DNA of 64,000 nucleotides. It comes from Sindora glabra. Its lineage: Eukaryota > Streptophyta > Magnoliopsida > Fabales > Fabaceae. Below are positions 38,301 through 52,517 of this stretch, piece by piece. Position 1 is the stretch's first letter, and each line of letters begins with the position of its first letter. The stretch lies in NCBI GenBank assembly GCA_020226215.1, contig CM035233.1, forward strand, positions 50,863,751 to 50,927,750. Direction: 5' to 3'. Under the pieces are notes generated by a model. The model did not search any database, was not told the origin of the DNA, and saw only the letters and a program-made list of their open reading frames with translations. Position numbers and translations under genes: made by a program.

Positions 38301-38900
38301 GTATTGAAATTTAACCCTTAAAAGATTATGTGACTCAATTTAATCTTAACATTATAAAATGTGATTCGATTGATTCTCTCCATCAAATGGGAAAGTAAAA
38401 AACTAACGAAAATCCTATGTAGCACCATTAATTATTTATCTAACATGTTAAAATTGCTTACTTGGCACAAAAATCCTTTTGGTAGAGCAATAGGATCTAC
38501 AATAATGGAATTTTATTTGTATCTTCAATTCTGCCATAGTGCACCGTTTTAGAAAATCATTTTTATAAACCTAACCATTCTTCATTGTCTTGCATTTCTA
38601 TTCAAGTAATTCTTTGTTTTTAACCTATATTTTAACCCTTATTCTCCAATGCATTGAAAAATAGTGATATAGGTTAAGAAAAACAATGCAGTTTTACTTT
38701 CTTGTGCTAAATAAGCAATGCCAACATATTAAGTAATTAATTAATGGTGTTACATAAAATTCTTGTTAGTTTTTTATTTTTCATTTGATGGAAGGACTAC
38801 TCTATTGAATCACAATTTAAAATTTAAGGATCAATTTGAGTTATAAAATCTTTCAAGGACTAAATTGCAATTAAATCACTAAAAAAAAGTCCAATTTATT
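35385..38900 (+). pseudogene. Array of dead copies of the last BPM exon and its 3' flank
   Basis: Four decayed blocks match the terminal exon of the BPM gene at 44079-44311 and its surroundings. Block A (about 35385-35640) keeps the intron end and GGTTTTGAATATTTAAGGG. Block B (about 35650-36270) also keeps the 3' flank (GTGATTTAGGTGTAGGTGGA). Block C covers about 36990-37320. Block D (about 37355-37850) continues into about 1 kb of 3' flank that matches 44630-45640. All carry stops (for example GFEYL followed by TAA in block A). Blocks B-D share an extra AAACTTTTAGTTTGA-like stretch absent from the intact exon, so they descend from one another or from a lost paralogue. No MATH or BTB exon is present. 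Confidence 0.8.
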
Positions 38901-41109
<2,209 letters not shown>

Positions 41110-42058
41110 ATGAACTCACCTGATAGAAACAACTTGGTCTCTGCCAGCAGCTCCAAGCCAATGATGGAGACAGTGAATGGCTCGCATAATTTTATAATCA
41201 AAGATTACTCTTTGATCAAAGGAATTGGCATCGGCAGGTACATAGCTAGTGAGAATTTTATTGTTGGCGACTATCAATTTGCTATATACTTTTTCCCAGG
41301 TGGTGATGAACTTCAAAACTCAGCCCATGTGTCACTCTTCATTGGGCTTGCTAGTCAACATACTGATGTGCAAGCACTTCTCGAGTTAACTTTGGTGAAT
41401 CATGATGTCTTCGGAAGGCATAGAGTTCATAGCCTTTTCGATGGCTCACTTGGGAGGGAGCCATTTACATTTAAGTCCAAAGACTCCTTGTGGTGAGTTT
41501 TTTTTTTCTCCTTCGTTTTGAGTATTATTTCATTGTTATATCATTAAGCCTTTATTCTTCATGAATAAACTTATGTTAAGCTTTTATGTCCAAGGTATAA
41601 TATTAATTCCATTAGTTAGTGAGAAATGAAGGTGTGAACCTTTTTTTAAGGGTGTTGTTAGTAATTTCCTCATATATTGGTTTAGAACTTTACATAATAA
41701 TTCTATAAAGGTATTACAAGTATTAAATTTATATAAACATGGGTTAATATCTCTTGGTATACTTCTAATCATTTCTTCTAAAAGGTCAAGAAAATTCTTA
41801 AAGTATATTCATTAGAATTTTTATTCATTGTAACTCACAAGTATTACCTTTTGATAAATATGTGTTGTCATTATTTGTATCCATAAATGGTTTAATCTTG
41901 TTAAGGTCCAATGGTTGTGCATTTTCAATTTCTTTAAATCATTATTCCTTAAGCAATTATTAACCTATTTCTAGATAGAAAAAGTAAAAAAAAGCATAAT
42001 GTAATATATGTTAGCTTATGGAACTTATTTTTCCATTTTTATAAGAATTCTATCCGCT

Positions 42059-42107
<49 letters not shown>

Positions 42108-44311
42108 AGCATATTATTATCTTGAAAGTGATATATCTCTATCTACATGTAAGTTTTAGTTTTTGTTATTTATAACTAATTTGGAAAAATATATGGTTTT
42201 TATGATCAATCATTGCATTTTTTAGTAATCTCATAACTTAATTTTTAGGATTGGTTAAGCTTGGAAAAGGTAGCTATATATGTTAGCTTATCATTGAATT
42301 CAATTACATGCTTATTTTCTAAAGATACTAATAAGTTATTCCTTTTTATTAGGGGATTCTCACGATTTCTCAGAAGAGATGAATTGGAGGCTTCAAAATT
42401 CCTTAAGGATGATTGTTTGAAAATAAGTTGCACTGTTAGTGTTTTTGTTTCATCCTCTAATTGTTCAGAATTGGACATAGTAAGGATTCCTGAATCTAGC
42501 ATAGGAGCAGATTTTGGCATGCTATTGGAAATGGAAGAAGGATCGGATGTTACTTTTTCTGTCTTTGGGGAAAAGTTTCATGCACATAAGCTAATATTGA
42601 GTGCTCGATCTAGTGCATTTGAGACAGAATTTTTCAGTAGGATGGAGGAAAATAATCAGGAAATAGTTGTTACTGACATGGAACCTGAAGTATTTAAGGT
42701 AATATTTTCTTGAAAAAAATTTTTCTTACTTTCTTATCTCCCATTTGTTTTGGATGTCAAATAGTAAATATTCTAGTTTGTTTAGTACAATAAATCTTGT
42801 CTACTCCTTTAATATGTCTTGCACCCTACTTTTGAGCAGGCTATGCTTCATTTTATCTATAAAGATACTCTTACTGAAGATGAAGAGCTACTCAAGCCAT
42901 GTTTATCATCCTCATTGTCAGTGTTTGACCCAATTGCTGGAAAATTGTTAGCTGCTGCTGAAAAGTATAATTTGCCAAAACTTAAAGTGATGTGCGAGCC
43001 TGTACTTTGCAAATTGATATCTATAGATTCAGTTTCTTATCTCATGGCGCTTGCTGATCAGTATTATGCCATAGAATTGAAGCGTGCTTGCCTACACTTT
43101 TTTGCTCATAATGTTTCTGGTAAGTCTTCTTGCTTCCCAAATTAATGCTTTGAAATTCATATTCAATTACTTTCAGGCATATATGATTTTCCTATTCAAT
43201 TATAGTTTGCAATATTATTTATAGTGATTTCATATGTTGTTAACATATGCTATATTTTTTAGTTATGATGAAAAATAAATGCACTATGCAATTTGGACAG
43301 TATTTAGTGAAGTAGTAGTCATTGTACCATCATATATTCATTTTTCAAGTACTGTGCATAAACAACTTTGAGCCAAGGTTGGGGGTGGCTTATATCATTA
43401 TTACAGCACACTCTTTTCTTTATCATTTGCTTAGCATAACTATTTAGGTTAAAGAACATAAGGTGATGCTGATCATATGTATAATTGCATTTTATTGAGC
43501 TTCTAATTTTTCTGTCTAATTTTAATATTAACATATTTTAGTGTTAAGACAAATGCTTCCAAGGATGTATCACAGTTTGTAGCTATATATGATATTTTAC
43601 ATTGACAAGCTAATGTTGTTTAGATTTTTGTTAGTAATATTCTAATCACCAATAGTACTTAGTTCTATTATGGAATTAAATTGTTAACTCTATTATGGAA
43701 ATAAATTGTTAATTCCTTCCAATATGTGCATTATAAGCTGTTAAGTAGCACAATCTTCATTGAATCAACTTTTGTATGCTTTCGTGATATTCATTTGATC
43801 TGCAGAAAAATTAATACTACAAATGTGCTTATAAGGTAAGGGAGGGAAATGACAGAATGTTACCAATCTCATTGTTTCTTACTGCATTATATTGTGTTTT
43901 GTTATATTTGTTTATAATTTAATAATTGCATAACATTCCATCTATATTTATCTTCTAGAATTTTTTTAATCTTTTTCCAATTAACAATTTCATATAAGGG
44001 GAAAATTCAATTGTATCCATCATATGTATAATTTGTTATTTTTCACACCTCTCCTATTGATTGTCCTATCTAATGCAGCTGTGATGCAATCAAAAGGATT
44101 TGAATATTTGAAGGAAAACTATCCGTTGCTTCTCTCGGAGCTACTGAGAAGGGTTGCAAGATGTGATTTTTATTATAGTGAGAAAACTATCGATAAGAAT
44201 GTAACAAAACAAAGCAGGAAAAAGAAAAAGAGCTGTGTGGATGACCATAATGGAAGAAGTGCCGAACCAAAAGCTGAATTAGTTAATCTTCCACCATTTC
44301 TAGACATGTAA
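41110..44311 (+). CDS. BPM4: BTB/POZ-MATH (BPM) cullin-3 adaptor, 4 exons
   Basis: Predicted 413 residues, the usual size for this family. Exons read by eye: 41110-41492, 42353-42698, 42840-43119, 44079-44311; all GT-AG and in phase (Trp128 and Ala337 are split codons). The N-terminal MATH domain (about 17-140; METVNGSHNF, HVSLFIGLAS, HRVHSLFD, FLRRDELE..FLKDDCLKI) binds substrates. The BTB domain (about 192-310; GSDVTFSVFGEKFHAHKLIL, LHFIYKDTLTEDEEL) contacts cullin 3. The C-terminal region has AVMQSKGFEYLKENYPLLLS. Family members recruit AP2/ERF, MYB and HD-ZIP transcription factors for ubiquitination. The tail after residue 360 (RKKKKSCVDD..PPFLDM) is unlike typical members and includes a basic cluster that could direct nuclear entry. 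The ATG at 41110 is chosen because the frame further upstream lacks an ATG. The BPM4 symbol rests on similarity and on linkage to At3g03760/03770-like genes; another BPM is possible. Confidence 0.9.
42060..42105. repeat. (AT)n microsatellite in BPM intron 1
   Basis: About 23 AT units inside the 860-base first intron; they do not touch the splice sites. Confidence 0.9.
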
Positions 44312-45660
44312 TTTAGATGTAGGTGGAACCCACATTAAAACAAAAATTCTAGAAGCAAATAGAGTATGGTGAAGATGGGGGAGGGATACACAAAAACAGT
44401 GTGAAGAAAAGGGTTTTGAGACCTTGTATGAGATGTATAATCCCGCATAAATGCACCTTTAAAAATTTTTATTGATAAATGTTTTGATGATTGGATTTTC
44501 TACATAAACAATTGTTATGACAATACTTTTTAATTAAAATAGACAAACATATGTGTATATATATTTCTTTCACAAACCATTTAAGTCTTCATTTCTTTTA
44601 TTCTTCATCTCAATATTAATAATTCTTCTAATAAATTAATTGTTAGACTTAGATTTGCAACATATTTAATATTGTGGCAAATTAGATATCCGATAGAAAT
44701 TATAGTAGGAATTGAAGTAATAAGTTATAAATTTTGTCTATCATAATTTTTAATATTAAGCCTTGAGGAATCTGCATTTAATCAATTCTAGCCAATTATA
44801 ATTTGATAAATACTATCAATTACATAAAAGATATACCATTCTACATAAGATTAAACCCTAGTTCTCACATAAGTTATGTATGTTGTAAACAAATATAGTC
44901 TTGCTAGCAATATCTTCTTACAGCTTCTTTTAATTTGGTAAGTTGTCCCTTAGGCAATAATCGCTTGCATTTTTATTCTCTTATAAAGCCATGTATTCTA
45001 GTTCATTATAGTAGTAATTGACGTTTTTTACTTTCTTTCATTTTTGAGAAAAAAATTAAAACAAATTAACCAATCGTCCGTAAAAAGATTTGTGGTATTA
45101 TAATTTAGCCCTTAAAATATTAGGTGACTTAATTTAATCTTAATATTGTAAAATGTGACTCAATTGATTCCTTCCATTATGTGAAAAGAAAAAACCTAAC
45201 GAAAATCCTATGTAGCACCATTAATTATCTGACATGTTAAAATTGTTTGTGATGTAGAAATCCAGTTTAGTAATGTGATTCATAATAATGAAAATTTACT
45301 AGTATCTTCAATTCTGATATAGTACACCACCTTAGAAATCATTCTTATAAGCATAATTTGTCATTTTTTTTCTTGCATTTCTATATAAATAATTCTATAT
45401 TTTTAACGTTTACTTTTAGCCGTAGCCATTGTCAAATGGCATTAAGAAATAAAGCCATTAGTTAAGGAAAACAATGTAGGTTTATCTTTCTATGCTAGAT
45501 AAGCAATTTTAACGTATTAAGTAATTAATTAACAATGGCACAAAGGATTTTTGCTAGTTTTTTCTTTCCTATTTGATGGAAGGACTAACTAGTTAAGTCA
45601 TTTTTTTTAGTCATAAAATCTTTTAAGGACAAAATTGTAATTAAATTATTTATAAAAATC
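44312..45660 (+). repeat. BPM 3' flank, duplicated at 36000-38900
   Basis: The sequence after the BPM stop codon matches the dead array upstream: GTAGGTGGAACCCACATTAAAA, TTTTGAGACCTTGTATGAGATG, TTAGACTTAGATTTG, GAAGTAATAAGTTATAAATTTTGTCT and AACGAAAATCCTATGTAGCACC all have close partners between 35950 and 38780. The 3' UTR of the gene is presumably inside the first 400 bases. Confidence 0.7.
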
Positions 45661-45944
45661 TAACAATCCATTTCTCTATTACAACCTTACTAGTGTTATA
45701 ACTATTATGGTATTTAAAATTTATTTGGCCATTTATTATCACATTATTATTATTGTTATTATAATTAAAAATATTTTGTGATAAGTACATTAATACCATA
45801 TATAATATCATAGGCTTGAAATAATGATGTGTCACAAAGACAATAACAAATATCATTGAACAATTGAAGATATTTAAATAATATGTATTTTTTTATACAT
45901 CGTAATTTAAGAAAGTAAATAGCATTTGTATATAAGAAAAAAAT

Positions 45945-46465
45945 TAGTGTACTTGTAACATGCAAAAACTTTACAAAATATGAGAAATAATTGACTATTC
46001 TCAAATAAAAATAACAAGACATAAATAATTATTAAAATAGAAAATTAAATAGACAATGGTAAATAAAGAAACTTTCAATTAAACTAATTTTAAAGGTTAT
46101 CAAAAAATAACTTATTCATGTATCTAATAAATATTTAAATTTGATTCATTATCAGCCTAGATGAGTATTACATTATTAATTGCCTATGTATTATTATATT
46201 AATAAAAAATTATTAAAACACATTTAATGTTGTTGAAAATTCTTGATTCATTATCAAAAATTGTCTATTGCTATTAGAGTTGTGTTATATTTTTAGTATT
46301 TTCTTGATTATATATACAAAAATATCTTGAAATTACAAAGCATCAATTTCATTTATTATTGAAATTATTTAATTGTCTTAGAGATATGATAAAATTATAA
46401 ACAATCCTTTTTATTTATGAAAATCCAATACCTTCTTTTTTACGATAAGAAAGAAATATTGATGC
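45945..46465 (+). repeat. Dispersed repeat, copy B (partner at 24730-25275)
   Basis: Shares TAACATGCAAAAACTTTACA, ATTAAACTAATTTTAAAGG, ATATCTTGAAATTACAAAGC and TTATTATTGAAATTATTTAA with copy A in the same order and orientation. Non-coding. Confidence 0.55.
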
Positions 46466-48707
46466 TATGTTTTGTTGGGAAAAATATTGTCCCTCCAAAC
46501 ATAAAAGCATCAAGCAATTAAATTAATTAGAATATCATAATAAAATACATATATAATTTAATGTGAAAAGTCTCAAATTTTAAGAAAAATCATGAATAAG
46601 AAGAAATTTATTATATCATCAAAGATTATAAGATAATATGCGTGGAGATTTTTAATTATAACCTTACAACTTTTTAACCTTATAACTTGCTTGATAAGAC
46701 ATCTTAATCCCACTCTAACACAAAAATATAACTTGAATAATAAGACAACTAATAATAAGAAAGAATTAGAATTTGAGTCAAATCCAACATATTTTTTATT
46801 AAGTAGACAAGATATTAGATATATTTTGACATTAAAGAAAAAGATAAATGTCTATTATATTAAAATTTAAGGAAAAAATTTGGTTCTTCTTTTTAGCATT
46901 ATAATTTCTTATTTTAGGATGACTAACTTATCACAAATTTTAATTTTAAACTAAAATTTATATTGAAAATTTTTAAAAATTTAGGGGAACATGCATGAAT
47001 ATGCAAGAGTAAATTATATAAAATCCTCTTCAATTTTTTATGATGTTTATCCTATACTATTAAAATGTAATTATCAATTGCCTTTACTTAATGTGTGAAG
47101 AACCCCTCCCTTTTTTTTTCCTTGATATCTTCATGGAATATTCCACATGTGATCCTTACATGTAAAAGTTTCCCTTTAAAACTCCTTCTTCTTCCCTCAA
47201 TCTTCAAACGTTTTGTAATCCATTTTCTTAACCTACAAAATCTGCGTTCTATTTAATTAATTTATAAAATTTATAAAATTTCATTAGCCATATTATTAAG
47301 AAGCATCATATTTGAGAAGGTTTTATCATTGTAATCCTTACTGTTCTAATTCATATTATGACAATTATTCTTATTTTTCTTATATGATTGCTATAAATTT
47401 ACGATAAATTGATATATCACACTGCCTTTAAAAGTTATTACTCAAATTTTTTTCAAAGTGACTAAACATGAAATTAAATTAATTAATTTTATAAAGGATT
47501 AAATCAAGGATTTCACCTTGAGCACTTGACCACTTTAAATGTACCATTGATTCCACTAGTTAAAAAATTTAGTATGAAATTTGAATATGTATTTTCATTG
47601 TAGAGCCTTTTGATTGTTGCTTAGATTCTAAGTTGTTTATGAAATATCATTAATGAAAATAAAAACAAATGATGCATTGCTAAAATAAAAAAGTATGTAC
47701 TAACAAGGGAATATACACTTTATTCCAAAGGAAACAATCAATCCAAAAGAAATAAAGTTTTAATTAATGAATTTGTTTTTCTAAATGAATAATATGATAT
47801 TAGAAATCATATAAACATTCTTTAAATTAATAGTTTTACAATAAATTAAATTATCAAAATACTTTTAAAAATCCTTTCATGGATAATATTTGATAGAAAG
47901 AAAATATCAAAGATTTTTTGAAATTAGAGCATCAAATTCCTTTAATATTGGAGATAAATTGTTAAACTAACAAAGATCACGTATAGGTTCTATTAAGATA
48001 TCAAATGAAAAGTTAACGAAAATGAGTTTTTTATAACATTAATTTAGTAAAAACAATTGATCAACATATATTAATAGTATAGGAGATAAATCATGCATCA
48101 AAAAAATCTCAAGAGGGTTCCATATAATTTACCTAATAAGCAACAAGCTAAATCAGAGAATAATAGATACCCTTTACAAGTAGTCCTTAATCATTGAGGG
48201 TATGATTGTTTTAATGAAATATAGAATTTTACGAAAAAAAATACTTTTCAAAGAACAAAATATTTTTTAGGAAATAAATTTATATTTTTTTCTTTAAGTA
48301 ACATAAAAGAAAATAGTTTCCTTTATTTTGTGTACAAAGGTAAAACTATTTTCTTTTTCGAAAATTATTGCTATTTGTACAAATTTTATTTATAAAGTTG
48401 TACAAAAATCATTTTATTATTAAAATATTATTAAAATGGAGTCAACAAATGTTTAATAATAAAAATCAAAAGTTAAAAGTATTTTGTTGTCACTACCTAT
48501 CTTAGGGTGCATAACTAGTGTAGAAGGTTATTACCGACAATCATTTACTAGCTTAGCTTACATGCGAATAATGTAATGTATTACATGCAATGCTACTTCA
48601 ACTTCAATAAAGTATGATTTTTAAAATTAAACATAGATTAATATCAATCTATCATGCATCGTATATGTGTGCAAATGTCTATTCCAAGTGTCCTAAAACT
48701 CATCTTA
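46466..48707. other. AT-rich intergenic DNA
   Basis: No gene or clear element is recognised. Short pyrimidine-rich parts (47100-47230) are less AT-rich but have stops in all frames. Confidence 0.5.
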
Positions 48708-48963
48708 GGCTTTATTTATTTCATTGAAAAGTATTTCCTATTATCTTTTATATATACATATATTAATGAAGAAGTGATATACCATTTACATTGATGATAA
48801 AAAAATAATTTTTAAAAGTTTAGAAATAGATAAAAGTAAATTCTTTTTTAAAATAGGAGAAGTTACTTTTTTCAAATTCTTTATATTTAACATTAAATAA
48901 GTAAAATACTTTCTCTTTATTTTAATATTTTATAAAAAAATTTCTGATCAAATAAACGGAGCT
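48708..48963. mobile_element. MITE (family M1), copy 3
   Basis: The left end GGCTTTATTTATTTCATTGA, then AAAGTATTTCC, mirrors the right end TTTCTGATCAAATAAACGGA followed by GC. The subterminal AAATAGGAGAAGTTACTTTT and AATAAGTAAAATACTTTC blocks match the other M1 copies. About 256 bases. Its right half is included in the 512 bp tandem duplication that follows. Confidence 0.55.
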
Positions 48964-49830
48964 CTAATGCCAAAAATGCTTAAGTGGGCCTATTTCCAAC
49001 CTATCAAATAATAATCGAACACTTAAGGAGAAATTTTTCATAGAGAGGAAAAAGAAAAAGGAAAGAAGAGTGAGTTTTGTTGAAACTTTATGAGTAAATA
49101 ACAAATATTAAAAAATAATTTAAAACTTAAACATACTATGACATGATGTTTAATATTATTTCCTTTTATAAGGAATTGGTAAGTTTTAACCGGATAAGTA
49201 AATAGGCTTTCACACCTTTGCTAAAGAAAAAAAAATTCAAAAAAGTAGCTTGTCTATCAAGAATATATATATATATATATATATATATGGGCATACGTAA
49301 TATCAAGAGCCAATCATGGTCACATTACTCAAGAAATATATATAAAAGCAAATTCTTTTTTAAAATAGGAGAAGTTGCTTTCTCTAAATTTTTTATATTT
49401 AATATTAAATAAGTGAAATATTTTCTTTTTATTTTAATATTTTATAATTATATTTTATAAAAAAAAATTTTGATCAAATAAACGGAGCTCTAATGCCAAA
49501 AATGCTCAAGTGGGCCTATTTCTAACCTATCAAATAATAACCAAACACTTGAGGGGAAATTTTTCATAAAAAGGAAAAAGAAAAAAGAAAGAAGAGTGAG
49601 TTTTGTTGAAACTTTATGAGTAAATAATAAATATTAAAAAATAATTTAAAACTTAAACATACTATGACATGATGTTTAATACTATTCCCTTTTATAAGGA
49701 ATTGGTAAGTTTTAACTGGACAAGTAAATAGGATTTCATACCTTTGCCAAAGAAAAAAAATTTCAAAAAAGTAGCTTGTCTATCAAGAAATATATATATA
49801 TGGACATGCGTAATATCAAGACCCAATCAT
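48835..49830 (+). repeat. Tandem duplication with a 512 bp period
   Basis: The sequence from AGTAAATTCTTTTTTAAAAT (48835) is repeated from AGCAAATTCTTTTTTAAAAT (49347) with only scattered substitutions. It covers the right half of an M1 MITE, CTCTAATGCCAAAAATGC, GTTTTGTTGAAACTTTATGA, an (AT)n tract and GTAATATCAAGA.CCAATCAT. The second copy ends near 49830. Low divergence points to a recent event. No gene is included. Confidence 0.85.
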
Positions 49831-51340
49831 TACTATATTATTACATTCATAAAAGGAAAATTCAATCTTATAACTATTACATTTGTTTCCAAAATTTGAT
49901 AATGTTCAATAGGAAACCTAAGAAAAGAAAGGAAAGCATGCAAATCTCCCTATAATACTTATCCATATTTATCCCTTATAAACCCATTGTTACCCTTTTA
50001 TGTTATTCTTATCTTTCATAAGCAAATATCGAATTCGATGTTCAAATTATAGTATCATCAGTTTGCCCTCCATCTCAATTTTCATAAACAATAATGTAAA
50101 TTAAACTTAATTATCACATGGATTGATTCATAACATATTTTTTATTCATCATTACATCAACATGCCTTTTTGCATGGCCTTGAGATACACATCCAATACC
50201 TATTATTGCATATTAGTTCATGTTATCATCATAAAATAATAGTATATGCTTTGGAACTCTTGGGACATTCAATATTTTAAAATGCATAGGATATAATCGA
50301 TTATATAGTTAATTATTATGTCTAGAGAGCAACTTTAGATGGGTATAATCAATTATATAATTACAAAGGGCAAGACTTTAACATATAATCGATTATATAG
50401 TTGATTATATGATTTCAGAAAGCAAGACTCTCAAGCATAATCATTATCAAGCATAATCATTATGTAATTGATTATAGGCTTTTAGGGGGCAAATTTTTAA
50501 AAGCATAATCAGTTATGCAATTAATTATGATTGTCTAGAAAGTAATTCTTAGGACAAAATTGATTATTGCATAAGTTTTGCAAGTATTTCTAGCAAAAAT
50601 ATTATTTATCCAAGTAAAATCCCTCTAAATTTGTCTCCTAAGCTATATTATTCAATCAACCAACTATATATTGTATTCATAACATCATTTTTTCTAGATA
50701 TAATAAGAATTTCAAGATAGAATGATCTAATCACAACAATTTCTCAAGACTGATGAAAAATAAGAAAACCTAGCATCAACCTACTATATTCCTTCAAAAT
50801 ATTCAAATTTAACTAGAATGCTTACTCATCTTATATGGAAGATATGATGGCTTGCTTATCTTATTCATTCAAAATTTTAAAAATCTAAGTTAACGCTCTA
50901 AAATTCTCTTTTGAATTAAAATTTTTTAATCCTTTTAAATCAAAAGAGAAAATAGGGGAAGAAGCTTTGCAAATATTAAGGCTTAAAAGGCTTTACCTTG
51001 TTAGGTTGGGAAGTATAAAAGGTTACTATGACTTGGTGCCCTTTGCTTGCCAAAATAAAAATAAGATGATAATAATGAGGAGGAATGAAGAATTTTAAAG
51101 GAAATGTGGAATAAAGGTGGTTAAGGTGGGGAAATAAATGGAGATAAGGCTAAGGGAAAAATTGGCAAAGTTCCCTAAGTTTCTTCCACACTTAAATGCT
51201 CACCTTTACTTATATTTGGCATTTAACATTTCAATTTATTCTTTTTTCAACTATTTCATAAAAAATATTTTATTCCAATTTTAATATAATAATTAATTAT
51301 TTTTCATAAAAATATTTTAAAATTTTAAGGGGTGTAATAA
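49831..51340 (-). mobile_element. Possible LTR of a Ty3/gypsy-like element, low confidence
   Basis: At 51331-51375 the minus strand reads GAATTCTAGGACGATTTCTT, a TTGCGGGCGAAGTATT run, then ATTACACCCCTTAAAATTTT. This resembles the junction between the end of a gypsy pol gene (…GAGGACGAA…) and an LTR beginning TGTTACACCCC. If so, the LTR runs leftwards from about 51340. The left limit is not found, and no pol coding remains; the expected pol position is occupied by the minisatellite at 51685-52517. Confidence 0.35.
50280..50580. repeat. Degenerate tandem repeat with TAATCGATTATA cores
   Basis: About five diverged units of roughly 50-60 bases contain TATAATCGATTATATAGTTG, TATAATCAATTATATAATTA, CATAATCAGTTATGCAATTA and similar, each followed by a purine-rich GAAAGCAAGACT-type spacer. 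The cores are near-palindromes. Similar TAATCGATTA arrays occur in plant retrotransposons, as far as I recall. Confidence 0.6.
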
Positions 51341-51684
51341 TACTTCGCCCGCAAAAGAAATCGTCCTAGAATTCTCCAAGCACATTAAGTAGCACTTGTT
51401 TAAGCATCCTATTAACTTAAAAAGCTCACATGTCAATTTCATTCATATTCATGAAATTTTAATGCTCATATGTAATTTACTTACTCTTAATGGTTAGGGT
51501 TATCTTCTTTTGCCTTCCATATCTTAAAATTTTAGGATACTTATTTAGTTAGTGCATTTCCACATTCTAAACTACCCTAAGTTCCTGTATATACTTATTA
51601 TTGCTTCCATTTTAATACTATGGACCTAAATCTCGTGTACTAAGTAATTAACTTTATGATTATGCATAGCCCTTGGCAAAGACT

Positions 51685-52517
51685 GGTGCAAGCACCTAAA
51701 AGGGTAGCTCGCCCAAGCATCCGTGCGCTAGCTAGCAAAGGTGCACATGTAACTAGTAAGTCCATGTGCTCAGCAGGCTAGTCCCTTCAGATGCTCATGT
51801 AGCTAACTGTTCGCCCACACATAATTGTGCAGCCAGTAGGTTAAGGTGCTCATGTAGCTAGCCAGTCTATACGCCTAACTGGCTAATCTGCCTAGGCACC
51901 CATATAGCCAGCCACCCTATGCACCCGACTAACTAGTCTACCCAGGTGCTCGTGTAGTTGACAGGACCAAGCGCCCGTGCTACCAGCCAACCTATACACC
52001 TATGTAGCAAGCCAACCATGCGCCCATCTAGCTACTCCACACAAACACCTATGCAACTAACAGGCTAAGACGGCTCGTGTGGCTAGCCAGTTTGTGTAAT
52101 TATTTGGTCAGTTTTCCTAAGAGCTTGTGTAACAAGCAAGTCAAGGTGCCTGTGCGGCCAACCAGCCTAAGCGCCCGTGCAGCCAACTAATTCATACACT
52201 AGTTAGGTCACTCTGCTAAGGCGCTTGTAAGGTAAGCAGGCCAAGGCTCACGTGTGACTAACCATCCCATATGCTTAATTGGCCAGTCTACCCAAGTACT
52301 TGTATGGCTAGTAAGCTAAGGCACCTGTGTAGTGAGCCAACTCGTGCACCTAACTAGCTAGTTAGCCTAGGTGTTCGTGCAGCCAGCTAGCTAAGATGCT
52401 CGTGCGGTCGGCTAGTCTGTGCGCCCTCTTAGCCAGTCAACCTACACATTCGAGCTACTAACCAGCTCATACGCCCATTTGACCAATTCGTCTAGATGCC
52501 CATGCAGCTAGTTGGCT
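51685..52517. repeat. GC-richer minisatellite, about 25 bp unit, 75 bp higher-order period
   Basis: About 33 diverged units follow one another, for example AAGGTGCCTGTGCGGCCAAC, AAGCGCCCGTGCAGCCAACT, AGGTGTTCGTGCAGCCAGCT and AAGATGCTCGTGCGGTCGGC. They alternate with sister units such as GTGCACCTAACTAGCTAGTT and ATATGCTTAATTGGCCAGTC. Units of one type recur roughly every third position, giving a higher-order period near 75 bases. The block is the most GC-rich non-coding stretch in the window and has no conserved reading frame. Confidence 0.8.

Noticed and set aside
42745..42951. 68-codon plus-strand frame over a BPM intron-exon boundary
   Set aside because: It overlaps BPM exon 3 in a different frame and crosses the splice acceptor; the BTB frame is the real one.
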